This document shows, piece after piece, positions 43,428 through 53,300 of a DNA stretch of 64,000 nucleotides (position 1 is its first letter; the number at the start of each line of letters is the position of its first letter). Under the pieces are notes generated by a model. The model was not told the origin of the DNA, did no database searches, and saw nothing but the letters and a program-made list of their open reading frames with translations. The translations under genes were made by a program, and so were the position numbers. The stretch comes from JAWXUE01 sp044432865 (GTDB taxonomy: Bacteria; Bacillota_I; Bacilli_A; Acholeplasmatales; Anaeroplasmataceae), in contig JAWXUF010000002.1 in NCBI GenBank assembly GCA_044432865.1, positions 1-64,000 on the forward strand, in the 5' to 3' direction.

Positions 43428-43858
43428 ACTGTCACACTCCTTATCATTACTATTGCATCTTCTTGATTTTCATAATACGCTTTTCTAATTATCGCTTCTT
43501 GAAATTTATATTTTTTATATAAAGCAATTGCTCTTTCATTTGATACCCTAACATCTAAACTTATTTGAAAAATTTTATGTTCATTAAATACGTTAATTGT
43601 TTCTTCAATTAATTTACTACCAATACCTTTACCTCGTGAATCTTTTGTTACAGCAACATTTAAAATAGTTCCTATATCAGTTAACCATAATCCAATACAT
43701 CCCTTAACTACGCCATTTTCTTCATAACACAAATAATAAGATAAAGGGTTAACAGTTATTTCTTGAGTGATAAAATCTTTTGTTAAAGGAGAATTAAAGC
43801 ATTCATATTCTAATGCAACAATTGCATCTATATCATTACTATTACATCTTCTAATCAT
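43424..43858 (-). CDS. rimI: GNAT acetyltransferase, RimI-like
   Basis: 144 aa GNAT protein. The acetyl-CoA pyrophosphate loop reads DSRGKGIGSKLI and the C-terminus has the RVSNERAIALYKKYKFQEA block of RimI. Canonical substrate is the N-terminus of ribosomal protein S18. It overlaps tsaB by 8 nt and tsaD by 4 nt, a common order in Gram-positives. Confidence 0.9.
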   Translation of the reverse strand: MIRRCNSNDIDAIVALEYECFNSPLTKDFITQEITVNPLSYYLCYEENGVVKGCIGLWLTDIGTILNVAVTKDSRGKGIGSKLIEETINVFNEHKIFQISLDVRVSNERAIALYKKYKFQEAIIRKAYYENQEDAIVMIRSVTV

Positions 43859-44432
43859 TATTCTTTTTAAGGTTATATTCAGCTTCTGTTATTCTTAAAT
43901 AATTCGGAACAACACCATCAACCATTTCCTCTACTACAGCATTTTCTAAAACTTTAGTGATATTAACCTTAAACATATCTTCATCTATATAAGTAAAATC
44001 TTTTACTTCATTTTCTATTTCTTCTTTAGTTCTTAACTTATCTTCTAATATAACTTTATCGTTATATGCAGCACTAAAGAAATTACCTCTTCTAGCATCA
44101 ATAATAGGTACAACTAAATTATCATATCCACTACTCATTAAATATAAAGTAGAAATTGTTTTTAAAGGTATCTCTTTAAACGAACAAATCATTTTAGCAA
44201 TTGTTAAAGATATTCTTAATCCTGTATATGACCCAGGACCAATCCCACAAATAACTTCATTAATATCGTTAATAGTTAATTTATTTTCATTCAATACTTC
44301 TTCTATTGCTAGTACACTATAAGGTGCATGATTTCTATTTGATTCTTCTTTAATTTCTTTTATAATTTCTCCATCTTTTACTAAACATAAATAATAAAAT
44401 TTAGTTGATGTATCTATAATTAAACTATACAT
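43851..44432 (-). CDS. tsaB: t6A biosynthesis partner protein TsaB
   Basis: 193 aa, shorter than many TsaB. A TsaD paralogue that scaffolds TsaD and TsaE. GIGPGSYTGLRISLTIAK is the family signature and SLIIDTSTKFYYLCLV the usual start. I chose ATG 44432 with GAGGTG 7 nt upstream, one base after the tsaE stop region. Confidence 0.95.
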   Translation of the reverse strand: MYSLIIDTSTKFYYLCLVKDGEIIKEIKEESNRNHAPYSVLAIEEVLNENKLTINDINEVICGIGPGSYTGLRISLTIAKMICSFKEIPLKTISTLYLMSSGYDNLVVPIIDARRGNFFSAAYNDKVILEDKLRTKEEIENEVKDFTYIDEDMFKVNITKVLENAVVEEMVDGVVPNYLRITEAEYNLKKNND

Positions 44433-44433
44433 T

Positions 44434-44874
44434 TTATAACACCTCAATTACTTTATTTAATCTATCACAATTTGCTTGTATATGAAACTCTCTTTTATCT
44501 AAATCTTTACGTAATACATTTATAAAAATATGATCATTACTTAATAAATCCATATTATCCTTTGGCCATTCACATACACATATACTTCTTTCGTTAAAGT
44601 ATTCTTCTAATTCAAAATCATCTAGATTTTCTAATCTATATAAATCTATATGGAATAAGTTAATATCTCCATTATACTCTTTAACAATAGTAAATGTAGG
44701 AGAGTTAATAACTCTTTTAACATTTAATGCTTTCCCTATTCCTTTAGTAAATGTAGTTTTACCAGCACCTAAATCACCTGATAAAAATATTACATCACCA
44801 CCAGTTAATAAACTACCTATTTTATAACCTAAATCTATTGTTTCTTCACTATTGTTTGTATTGATAACTTTCAT
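44434..44874 (-). CDS. tsaE: t6A biosynthesis ATPase TsaE
   Basis: 146 aa P-loop ATPase: GDLGAGKTT (33-41), SPTFTIVKEY and FHIDLYRLE are diagnostic. First gene of the operon tsaE-tsaB-rimI-tsaD-Sel1-GHMP. GGAGGTGTGAT precedes the ATG. Divergent from the 45057 gene. Confidence 0.96.
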   Translation of the reverse strand: MKVINTNNSEETIDLGYKIGSLLTGGDVIFLSGDLGAGKTTFTKGIGKALNVKRVINSPTFTIVKEYNGDINLFHIDLYRLENLDDFELEEYFNERSICVCEWPKDNMDLLSNDHIFINVLRKDLDKREFHIQANCDRLNKVIEVL

Positions 44875-45056
44875 ATCACACCTCCAAAAAAATCCTTATC
44901 TATATTATATGATAATTACACTTTTATTTAAAGTAAATATTGAATTATCGTGAATTATGTAAAATTAAATAATAATATATTAAATAAATAAAAAATAATG
45001 TATAATGTATTATATTTGATAGAAAGGTGTACATATTTAAATATGTGGTAAAGATT

Positions 45057-45692
45057 ATGAAAATTAGAATTTCAAATTCAGGATATAGAGGTAACTCACG
45101 TAATAGTTCGGTAGGGTTTGGTATATCATTAATTAAAAAAGCAACTCTTAGAGATGTAGTAAACTATGCATTAATATTTATTGTTTTCGGAATTATATTT
45201 GCTGCTGCGGGTGTGATGATGATAATCAATATTCAAGATGTAGTTAGATTTTTAGGGCTTATCTTTATTATCCCAGGTATTTTAATCATTGTTTATGCAA
45301 TTAAAAAGATTAGAGAAGCAAGTGGTGGAGATACTGATTTATACATTAGAAAAAGAGGTAGAATGACTTCTTTAGTTGATGGACGTGCTATTGGTTACCC
45401 AATGAGACACAAAGATTTAACTAGTGAGCAAAATGAATTATTAGAAAGAAATAGACAATTAATGATGAAACCAGGATTATTCCTTGGATTCTTACTTCCA
45501 TTAGTTATCGCTATAGCAATTGCATATTTCATCATTCCTTACATTTCAGAAATGTTATTACCTGATGGTGGTACAATTACTCCAGCGGCTACAACATTCA
45601 TTTGGGTAGTAGCTACTCTTGTTGCTTTTATTCCTGTAAAAGTAATTATCAATATAATTTATAGAACGACAAAAGTAATTAAAAACATTTAG
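45057..45692 (+). CDS. Membrane protein of unknown function, four helices
   Basis: 211 aa from ATG 45057, with an N-terminal Ser/Asn/Arg-rich segment, helices at about 30-50, 57-77, 140-165 and 178-200, and a conserved-looking cytosolic loop (YIRKRGRMTSLVDGRAIGYP). The start is uncertain: the frame opens at GTG 45027 (inside AAAGGTG) and a tiny ATG-TGG-TAA frame lies at 45042. No family recognised. Co-transcribed with the 45-aa gene that follows. Confidence 0.65.
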   Translation: MKIRISNSGYRGNSRNSSVGFGISLIKKATLRDVVNYALIFIVFGIIFAAAGVMMIINIQDVVRFLGLIFIIPGILIIVYAIKKIREASGGDTDLYIRKRGRMTSLVDGRAIGYPMRHKDLTSEQNELLERNRQLMMKPGLFLGFLLPLVIAIAIAYFIIPYISEMLLPDGGTITPAATTFIWVVATLVAFIPVKVIINIIYRTTKVIKNI

Positions 45693-45715
45693 TTAAAAGA
45701 AAGTTGGTATACATT

Positions 45716-45853
45716 ATGCATCATAGAGGTGGACATAGAGGCGGACACAGACATCATAGACCTCATCATCGTAGAGGTATACGAGTTGGATGTTGTGTTC
45801 CTTTAATAGTTTTCATTGGAACTATAGCAACAATTATAGCTGTAATTATTTAA
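45716..45853 (+). CDS. His-rich 45-aa membrane peptide
   Basis: A short gene, 23 nt after the previous stop. The first 20 residues contain eight His and several Arg and Gly (MHHRGGHRGGHRHHRPHH), followed by RRGIRVGCC and one hydrophobic helix (VPLIVFIGTIATIIAVII) to the end. The upstream AAAGTTGG is a weak ribosome binding site. The pattern (His cluster, vicinal Cys, single helix) suggests a metal-binding membrane peptide; that is inference. It ends just before a strong terminator, consistent with a real operon end. Confidence 0.65.
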   Translation: MHHRGGHRGGHRHHRPHHRRGIRVGCCVPLIVFIGTIATIIAVII

Positions 45854-45856
45854 TAG

Positions 45857-45895
45857 AAAAGAACTCTGAATTAAATCAGAGTTCTTTTTATTTTT
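45857..45895. terminator. Bidirectional terminator between the His-rich peptide and the amidase gene
   Basis: A 13-bp stem AAAAGAACTCTGA/TCAGAGTTCTTTT (loop ATTAAA) with T runs both ways. Confidence 0.92.
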
Positions 45896-46547
45896 AACAT
45901 AATAACAAATAACTTAATAATCCATAGTAAATACTTTTTGCAAATTGATTTTGATAATCACTATCTTTTAATAAATTAAATTCTTCAACATTACTCATAA
46001 ATCCACATTCGACTAATACACCAGGTTTTTCAACATTATCTATTAAATATATACCGTCAATACTTTTAGCAACTCTAGTTGTATTATTTAAACTTTTGAA
46101 AATACTTTCTTGAATATTATGAGCAAGTAATTGTGATAACCCATTATATTTATTATAGAAGCATTGAGCACCACTATAAATAGCGTTAGTATATGTATTT
46201 TGATGAATTGAAATATAAAATAAAGCTTCACTATTTTCAATTAGCTTTACTCTTTCTTGAATATCAGTTCTTTTCTTATGATTATCATCAGTAGATAAGT
46301 CATAGTCACCATCTCTTGTTAAAAGAACTTTGTATCCATTATCTTCAAGAATGCTTTTTAATTCTAATGAAATAGCTAGATTTATATCTGCTTCTTTTAC
46401 TCCATCAACAAATGCTCCACCATCATATCCTCCATGTCCAGGATCTATATAAATGATTTTTTCTAATCTCGCACTTACTGTATAACTACAAATAAATAAA
46501 AAGAATAAAGAAATAAAAAATAACATAATACGTTTAATGATAATCAC
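45894..46547 (-). CDS. cwlD: CwlD-like N-acetylmuramoyl-L-alanine amidase
   Basis: 217 aa (from the first possible codon) with an N-terminal signal or anchor (about 6-25) and an Amidase_3 domain. Zinc ligands: His in IDPGHGGYDGG, Glu in VKEADI, His in ISIHQN; catalytic Glu in LVECGFMSN. GAQCFYNKYN fits CwlD, which removes stem peptides to make muramic lactam in spore cortex. Start is unclear: GTG 46547 lies in the GAGGTG site itself, ATT 46538 is well spaced, and the first ATG (46526) is 18 nt away. Confidence 0.82.
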   Translation of the reverse strand: MIIIKRIMLFFISLFFLFICSYTVSARLEKIIYIDPGHGGYDGGAFVDGVKEADINLAISLELKSILEDNGYKVLLTRDGDYDLSTDDNHKKRTDIQERVKLIENSEALFYISIHQNTYTNAIYSGAQCFYNKYNGLSQLLAHNIQESIFKSLNNTTRVAKSIDGIYLIDNVEKPGVLVECGFMSNVEEFNLLKDSDYQNQFAKSIYYGLLSYLLLC

Positions 46548-46578
46548 CTCATTAAAATATATTATGTTATTGTTATTT

Positions 46579-48297
46579 TTATGATAAAGACTCTTTTAAT
46601 TCAAGTAATTCTAAATACTTCATTGTTTTTTCATCTAATTCAATATTTAAATTATCTATTTGATTTGATAGTTCCATTATCTTAGTGTATTCGGTTGATA
46701 AAGAATTTAATTCTTTTTTAAGTTCTGATATCTTAAGTTCTAACATAGGAACTTCTTTATCTAATTGTTCTAATAAATTTCTATCTTTAGAAGACATCTT
46801 TATTTTAGCAACTCTTGTATCACCTTTAGGCTTATTAGCCTCAGTTGTTACATTACTTAAATAATCACTATATGATTGATTTGTTATTGTTATATTATTA
46901 TTTTCAAAAATACATAATTTAGTACATATACTATCTAGAAAATATCTATCATGTGAAACAATTAATACGGGACCAATAAAAGTTTCTAAATAATTCTCTA
47001 GAGCATCAAGGGTAAATATGTCTAAGTCATTCGTAGGTTCATCTAGAATTAGTAAATTAGGGTTTTGAATTAATACTTTTACTAATTGTAATCTTCTTTT
47101 CTCTCCACCTGATAAAAATTTAAGTTTTGAGTAGTGTAAATCTTTACTGAAATTAAATTGTTCTAAAACATAAGATACTGTTTTTACACCATCTATCGTT
47201 TCGACTGTATTTGATACATCTTTTAAGTAGTCCATTAATGTAAGTTCATTATTAAATTCATCTAGTTGCTGTTGAAGGAATCCTATTTTAAGTGTTTCTC
47301 CTAATTCAATAGTACCACTGTCTAATTGTTCTAATCCCATTATGATTTTAAATAACGTAGATTTACCACAACCATTCTTACCAACGAATCCAATAATATC
47401 ACTTTTTAATAATGATAAATTAAAATTATTAAATAAAGGCTTATCATATGATTTACTTCCTTCAGTAATTTCAATTAATTTTCTACCTATTCTTGTATTA
47501 ATACTGCTAAACTCAACATCACTATCTTTATCAAAAGATTTATCTTTTAATTTTTCAAATCTTTCTAATCTAGATTTTGATTTTGTTGTTCTAGCTTTAG
47601 GTTGTCTACTAGCCCAATCACTTTCTTGAATCATTAACTTCTTATGTTTTTGTTCTTCTTTTTCAAGTTCTCTTTCTTTAGATACTTTTAATTCTAAGTA
47701 GTTAGAATAATTTGCATCATAAGAAATTATATTTGCATTTCTAAGTTCTATAATTTGATTGCATACAACATCTAAGAAATATCTATCATGAGTTATAAGT
47801 ATTAACCCTTTGTTCCATTTAGAAAGAAACTTTTCTAAAAACATAATCATATCTATATCTAAATGGTTTGTTGGTTCATCGAGAATTAACATGTCACATT
47901 TCTTTATTAAAGTAATTGCTAATGCTAATCTCTTTTTTTCACCACCTGATAAATTATTACAGATTGCATCATGATCAAGTAATTTAAATTTGTTTAATAT
48001 TGTTTTAACTTCATATTCATTTATATCTTCCATTTTATTGAATAAGTTAATTATAGAAATATCGTTCGGAAATATAGGTTCTTGTTCTAGGTAATTTATT
48101 TTACTATTACCAGAAATTATTATTTCTCCATTAGTTGGATTTTCACTTCCATGAATAAGTTTTAAGATAGTAGATTTTCCACTTCCATTAACACCAACTA
48201 ATCCAGTTTTACGATCATCTCTAAATGTAAAATTAACATTATTCAATAAAAATTTTGTATTGTATTTAAAGCTAACATTTGTAAATGTAATATTCAT
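46579..48297 (-). CDS. uup: Uup-type ABC-F ATPase
   Basis: 572 aa, two ABC cassettes. Walker A GVNGSGKST (35-43) and GKNGCGKST, signatures LSGGEKKRLALA and LSGGEKRRLQLV, Walker B LILDEPTNHLD and LILDEPTNDLD. The linker motif WASRQPKARTTKSKSRLERF and a C-terminal coiled coil (about 500-570) place it with Uup, linked to DNA structure and ribosomes. It lies 12 nt after the tail-anchored protein gene, so it is at the end of the surface-protein transcription unit, perhaps by readthrough. Confidence 0.85.
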   Translation of the reverse strand: MNITFTNVSFKYNTKFLLNNVNFTFRDDRKTGLVGVNGSGKSTILKLIHGSENPTNGEIIISGNSKINYLEQEPIFPNDISIINLFNKMEDINEYEVKTILNKFKLLDHDAICNNLSGGEKKRLALAITLIKKCDMLILDEPTNHLDIDMIMFLEKFLSKWNKGLILITHDRYFLDVVCNQIIELRNANIISYDANYSNYLELKVSKERELEKEEQKHKKLMIQESDWASRQPKARTTKSKSRLERFEKLKDKSFDKDSDVEFSSINTRIGRKLIEITEGSKSYDKPLFNNFNLSLLKSDIIGFVGKNGCGKSTLFKIIMGLEQLDSGTIELGETLKIGFLQQQLDEFNNELTLMDYLKDVSNTVETIDGVKTVSYVLEQFNFSKDLHYSKLKFLSGGEKRRLQLVKVLIQNPNLLILDEPTNDLDIFTLDALENYLETFIGPVLIVSHDRYFLDSICTKLCIFENNNITITNQSYSDYLSNVTTEANKPKGDTRVAKIKMSSKDRNLLEQLDKEVPMLELKISELKKELNSLSTEYTKIMELSNQIDNLNIELDEKTMKYLELLELKESLS

Positions 48298-48309
48298 TAT
48301 TTCTTTTAC

Positions 48310-48825
48310 CTAAGCCGTATTACTAATAGTGTAAGCCATTAGTACCATTAAAGAAAATGCTATAAATAAGATTGCAAATAAAAATAATATAAACTGATTT
48401 CTAATTTTATATATCTGCTTATTAGTAAAAGAATGTAATGTTTTTGGATCAAACTTTTCTTCTACTTCTTTTACTGGTGGCGTAGTTATCTTACCATCTA
48501 AATAATATGACTCAGTAAAGAAACATTCTACAACACTTACATCTAAATACTTACAATTTTCATCTAATAATAACTTAACTTTGGGAACGAAAAAAGAATT
48601 CTCTTTGGCATTTAAATCACCATAAGTTAATTTACTTTTTTTAATTGTTTCCCCATTTTCATCTTGTTGTTTAACAATAAAACTTAATTCATGAACTGAT
48701 TCTGTGTATTGATTATGAAAGTTAAATAATGCATATCTTCCTGAATTTTCATCTGAAAAGATATATTGGAAAAGTCTAACAGCATCATCTTCACATCCAT
48801 TATACTGCACCTTAATTTTAGCCAT
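48310..48825 (-). CDS. Tail-anchored protein of the surface-stalk operon
   Basis: 171 aa: a beta-rich cytosolic domain (1-120) rich in Tyr, Phe and charged residues, then one C-terminal membrane helix (about 145-166). It starts on the stop codon of the preceding gene (TAATG). I know no family. Its place at the end of the AAA/DUF2357/YDG operon suggests an accessory membrane component. Confidence 0.7.
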   Translation of the reverse strand: MAKIKVQYNGCEDDAVRLFQYIFSDENSGRYALFNFHNQYTESVHELSFIVKQQDENGETIKKSKLTYGDLNAKENSFFVPKVKLLLDENCKYLDVSVVECFFTESYYLDGKITTPPVKEVEEKFDPKTLHSFTNKQIYKIRNQFILFLFAILFIAFSLMVLMAYTISNTA

Positions 48826-49466
48826 TAAACTTCCTCCTCTCTTCTATTTCTCTTACATAAGTGAATAAACAAAAAGAAAGTATATGCTACAGCAAGACCT
48901 AGAGACGTACTTAATCTAGTAGAATGATTAACAGTGTTTGTTAATAAGAATAGACCACCATAAAGTGACATCGAAATAAATGCACAAGTAATTATTGAAT
49001 AATTAATTAATTTAATTATTGAAACTTTTTTTAATGGTTTACCAACAATCTCATCATTTACAGCTACTACTTTTATGTTTATTTTTTTTACATTTCTTTT
49101 TAATAAAATATCTCTAGATATTTCTTTTGTATTTCTCTCTTCTATTTCTAAGATTTCAATTAACTTATTTGTTTTACTATATTGATAAACATAATATCTA
49201 ATCATTGATAGTGGTTCATTATATGCAACTACACAACAATTTGTCTTAGACTCTTTGTTAATAGTATAACGTAATATATACTTAGCAGTAATAGGATCTA
49301 CAAATTTACCTGTTTTATATAAAAGAGTATCTTGATGTTCATCTCTTTCTTTTTGGATAATTTTATCTTGTTTTAATGTATGTTTAGGTCTAATTTTGAA
49401 ATGAAACCCAAGCATTAAACATATAACTATAATAACTAATGTAATTATATAAATTATCATTTCCAT
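48825..49466 (-). CDS. Membrane protein of the surface-stalk operon
   Basis: 213 aa with one N-terminal helix (4-22), a central cytosolic domain (about 25-140, with CCVVAYNEPLSMIRYYVYQY) and two C-terminal helices (about 148-205). GAAGGGAG precedes the ATG. Unknown family. 18 nt after the previous gene in the same unit. Confidence 0.7.
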   Translation of the reverse strand: MEMIIYIITLVIIVICLMLGFHFKIRPKHTLKQDKIIQKERDEHQDTLLYKTGKFVDPITAKYILRYTINKESKTNCCVVAYNEPLSMIRYYVYQYSKTNKLIEILEIEERNTKEISRDILLKRNVKKINIKVVAVNDEIVGKPLKKVSIIKLINYSIITCAFISMSLYGGLFLLTNTVNHSTRLSTSLGLAVAYTFFLFIHLCKRNRREEEV

Positions 49467-49484
49467 ATGAAAATCTCCCTTCTA

Positions 49485-50306
49485 CTATGCTTTAGTAAAT
49501 ATATTTGTTAACTTCTCTTCTTCTGTAACTTCTTCTGTATTATTTTTTCTTTCATCTTTTGTACCAAATTTAACATTATTTTCAAATAATAAGAATATTG
49601 CTGAATCTCTTGTTAATTTAGCAACCCCAAAAATATAAATATATAATAATGCTGCTAGTACGCCAACTACAATTGTTAATAACGTCACAGATGTACTCAT
49701 AAAGTAAAATGCTAATCCAATTGGAATTAAGAATATTACTAAATAATAAAATAAATTATAAAAGAATACTTTAAATACTAATGATGCTTTTAAAGATATT
49801 TTACTACTATATAAAATATTGAATAAACTTTTTTCTTTAATATATAAAGTAATATAAGTTTGTGGAATAAATATTGATAACACTACACACATTAAGATAA
49901 CACCAATTATAATAACTGGCGCTATCATTAATAAATGCATCGCGCTTAATGTAGTTAATGCATCAATCCCTACCGTAGCTAGTAATAAAATTAATACTAG
50001 TACAGTAATCATTATAATCATACTTACTACAAATAAATTTTTGATAAAATTTAATACATGAAGTAAAACATTCCCTTTAAGGCTATCAGTACCTCTGAAT
50101 GCCTCTGGAATATTTATTTCATTATATAATGCTGAATTTTTAGCAACATTCATATCCATCATTTCAAAAAATGGTTTTGGTAATATGAAAAGTTTTCCTA
50201 AAAACGAAGCGATTGATAAAAAGATAAAAGTTAAGATATTACTTTTTTTCTTTCTATATGTTTTAATTGTTGCTTTGAACCCTTGTAACAAATAACTTTT
50301 GTTCAT
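49485..50306 (-). CDS. Six-helix membrane protein of the surface-stalk operon
   Basis: 273 aa with about six helices, a basic N-terminus (YRKKKSN) and an acidic C-terminal tail (EEVTEEEKLTNIF). It recalls the integral membrane proteins of unknown function (YesL/DUF975-like layout), but the match is only in shape. AAGTAGGGGA precedes the ATG. It follows the giant repeat protein by 21 nt, so a role in its export or anchoring is possible. Confidence 0.7.
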   Translation of the reverse strand: MNKSYLLQGFKATIKTYRKKKSNILTFIFLSIASFLGKLFILPKPFFEMMDMNVAKNSALYNEINIPEAFRGTDSLKGNVLLHVLNFIKNLFVVSMIIMITVLVLILLLATVGIDALTTLSAMHLLMIAPVIIIGVILMCVVLSIFIPQTYITLYIKEKSLFNILYSSKISLKASLVFKVFFYNLFYYLVIFLIPIGLAFYFMSTSVTLLTIVVGVLAALLYIYIFGVAKLTRDSAIFLLFENNVKFGTKDERKNNTEEVTEEEKLTNIFTKA

Positions 50307-50327
50307 ATAGTTCCCCTACTTTCTTTT

Positions 50328-53300
50328 TTATGTAATTTTAATTGTCCCGTTTACAAAATCTTTAATAATATAATACGTAGCTATTTCTTCTTCTGATAAT
50401 TCATTTCCATTTGAATTATAGATTTTAATAGATTCTATTTTTGTTACTGTTGTACCTTTAGCCGTTCTTGTACCAGAATATTCAGCAACATAATAATGTC
50501 CTTCAAGTAAATATCCGGATGTTATTGTTGATGAAGAAGCAACTGCTGCCTCACCATTATACTCTCTTTCAATTGATTCAGCAGTGAATTCCAATATAAT
50601 TTGAGTATATATTACTCTTCCTTCATTTAAAGTAACAGAGTAATTACTCAACTTACTTTCAGTACCTAAATCAATTCTTACGTTAGTAAGATATAACACA
50701 CCAACGAAATCAATACATTCTTCTCTAGCATCTAATGTTACAACATGACCTGAAACTAAATTCCCACTTGTCATAAACCCAGTGTATCCTTTTGTTTCGA
50801 TTAAGTAGTTACCAGATGTACCGTATTGTTTTTTTAATGTATATGGAGTAATCGTTAATTCACAAGGTGTAATTGTTAATGTACCTAATTTATTTGTAAT
50901 GTTGTAAATTAAAATACCATTAGAGTAATAACTGCTATCGTATGAAGTTTCATACTCATTTTCTATTCCTATTACATTATTATATTCATCATATAATACA
51001 TTTGTAATTGAGGAATTCATTACACTTATAATAGAATGATTTACAAGTAATCCACCATTTATAGTAGCACTTTGATTAATCAATTGTGTTCCATCGTATA
51101 CTTTTTCATCACTTTCTGTAGTAATTGTAACATCAATTTGAGTAATTTTTATCATTCCTTTATTTGAAGCAAATGATATATCATAATAGTCATCTGTACT
51201 ATCTAATTCCCTAATATAAATTCCATAGAAATAAATAATATAATCTTCTTCATTACCGATAAATTCACCATCATAATAATTAATGTCAGTTACTTTAGTA
51301 GTATTTGTATATGATAATGTATGTCCACTTACTAACGAATACCCATCTAAAATACCAATTTTATTACTTGATTGAGCGTTACCATTGTATTCGGCTTCAT
51401 AATCTACTGTAGCTAATAATACAACACGTTTGATTATAGTAATTGTTGCACCATCAATTTCATATCTAATATTATAATTTCCATTAGATAAACTAATCGT
51501 AAATTCTAAATCAACAGCATCATAAGTAATTAAATAGCGACTAGCTGTAACAATTGGAGTATGTCCATCAATTGATCCATAGAAATCTCCATCAGCACTT
51601 GTTATTTTGATATCTTTTAATGCTATAGTTTGTTCAGTTCCATCGTATTGATATTCAACAGAACCACCATTAACAGAAACTACAACATCTTTAGCGATAA
51701 CTTCTAATGTACCAATTTCTTTATACTCAATATTAAACCAATTAGAAATATCTGAACCGTTTGACATAATAACTAAATCAAATTTGTTTTCTATACTTCC
51801 AACATTTCTTATTGTAGTAATATTAGTTAAAGAATAAATAAATAAATCACTGAATTCACCTTCAAAGTTACCTTCAATAAGATGATCTGTATAATGAAAA
51901 TCAGTATTTGCATATGTGAACTGTTTATCATATGTAGTTAAATATATTGTTCCAGGTAATATCGTGATTGTTCCATATGTCCACTGAATATCATAATATT
52001 TAGTGTGATCTTCATCATTTATATAAATAAGAATCATATTTTCATGTTCACCAACTGCACTAACACTAGTTAAATAAACTACGATAGCAGTATCACCATC
52101 TACTAAATCATTTTTTCCGTTTGTTGTATCAATGAAATAATCTTCATGTGTAAATTCTGCACCAGTAAATTCAAATTGTTCTGAATTACTCTCGAAATGA
52201 ACAATTCTTTGAGTAATTTCTAATATACCGAAATTATCCTCAATTAAATACGCACCCTCTACAACTTCGCCATTTATTTCAACGTAAGATGTAAAATAAT
52301 TTTCTTCTACGCCAAACACTTCAACTTTACCTGTTATATTAACAAATAAATAAATCGAATCGGCTAAATAGATTGGATTTGATGAATCACCTTCATACAA
52401 TATTAATTCACCTTTACTTACAATAACATAATTATTAGTAAGAGATTCTCCATCATATTCTTTTGAATCACTACCTGTTGTTATAGTAATAATATTAGTA
52501 GTCACTTCTAACTCACCTAAAATATATTCAGGAGAATAATTTTCGGTTACATCATTACCTTCTTTATCTGTAACAACAAATGTACCTTCTACAATAGTAT
52601 TATCAACTTTCCCAACATAATCAATATAACCATCTACTTCAACATAAACATCATGGCCTTCTAATCCAACCTTAGGTGAATAATCATTATTCATTAAAGG
52701 GAAGTTATCTGATCCAATTTCTGTATTATCTGATGAGGTTGTAATAACAATTTTTCTTGGAGTTACACTAATTGTACCAAGTTCATCATATTCAAGTTGG
52801 TAACTATCACTAGCAGGAGCATATCCAACAACTAATTCAACTTCATTATCAACTAATCCATCACTTACATTAGTAACACTATTAATAAATATTACTGTTA
52901 CTTTATCTGAACTTATAAAATGAATAGAACTTGCATAGTCCCACTCTTCAAATTTATGAGCTTCAGCATCATATTCGAATTCTTGTGTACCTGTTATAAC
53001 AGTAATAACTCTTTTTGTAATTGATAATGTACCATAATCAAGACTATCTACATAATCATAATTACATGAAACATTACCTAATAAAGGGTTATGAATATCA
53101 AAAATTAATACGTTATCTATTTCACCAAAATATATAATTGATGAACTACTTTCATTATTGAAAGAGAAATAATCATTTAATAATAAGACCGTTTCATCTT
53201 CAAATGAACGAGCATATAATTCAGATCCATCATATATTTTTTCAGCAGAACTTGTTGTAAGTTCAATTGTTTTAGCAAACATTTGTAACTTACCATATGT

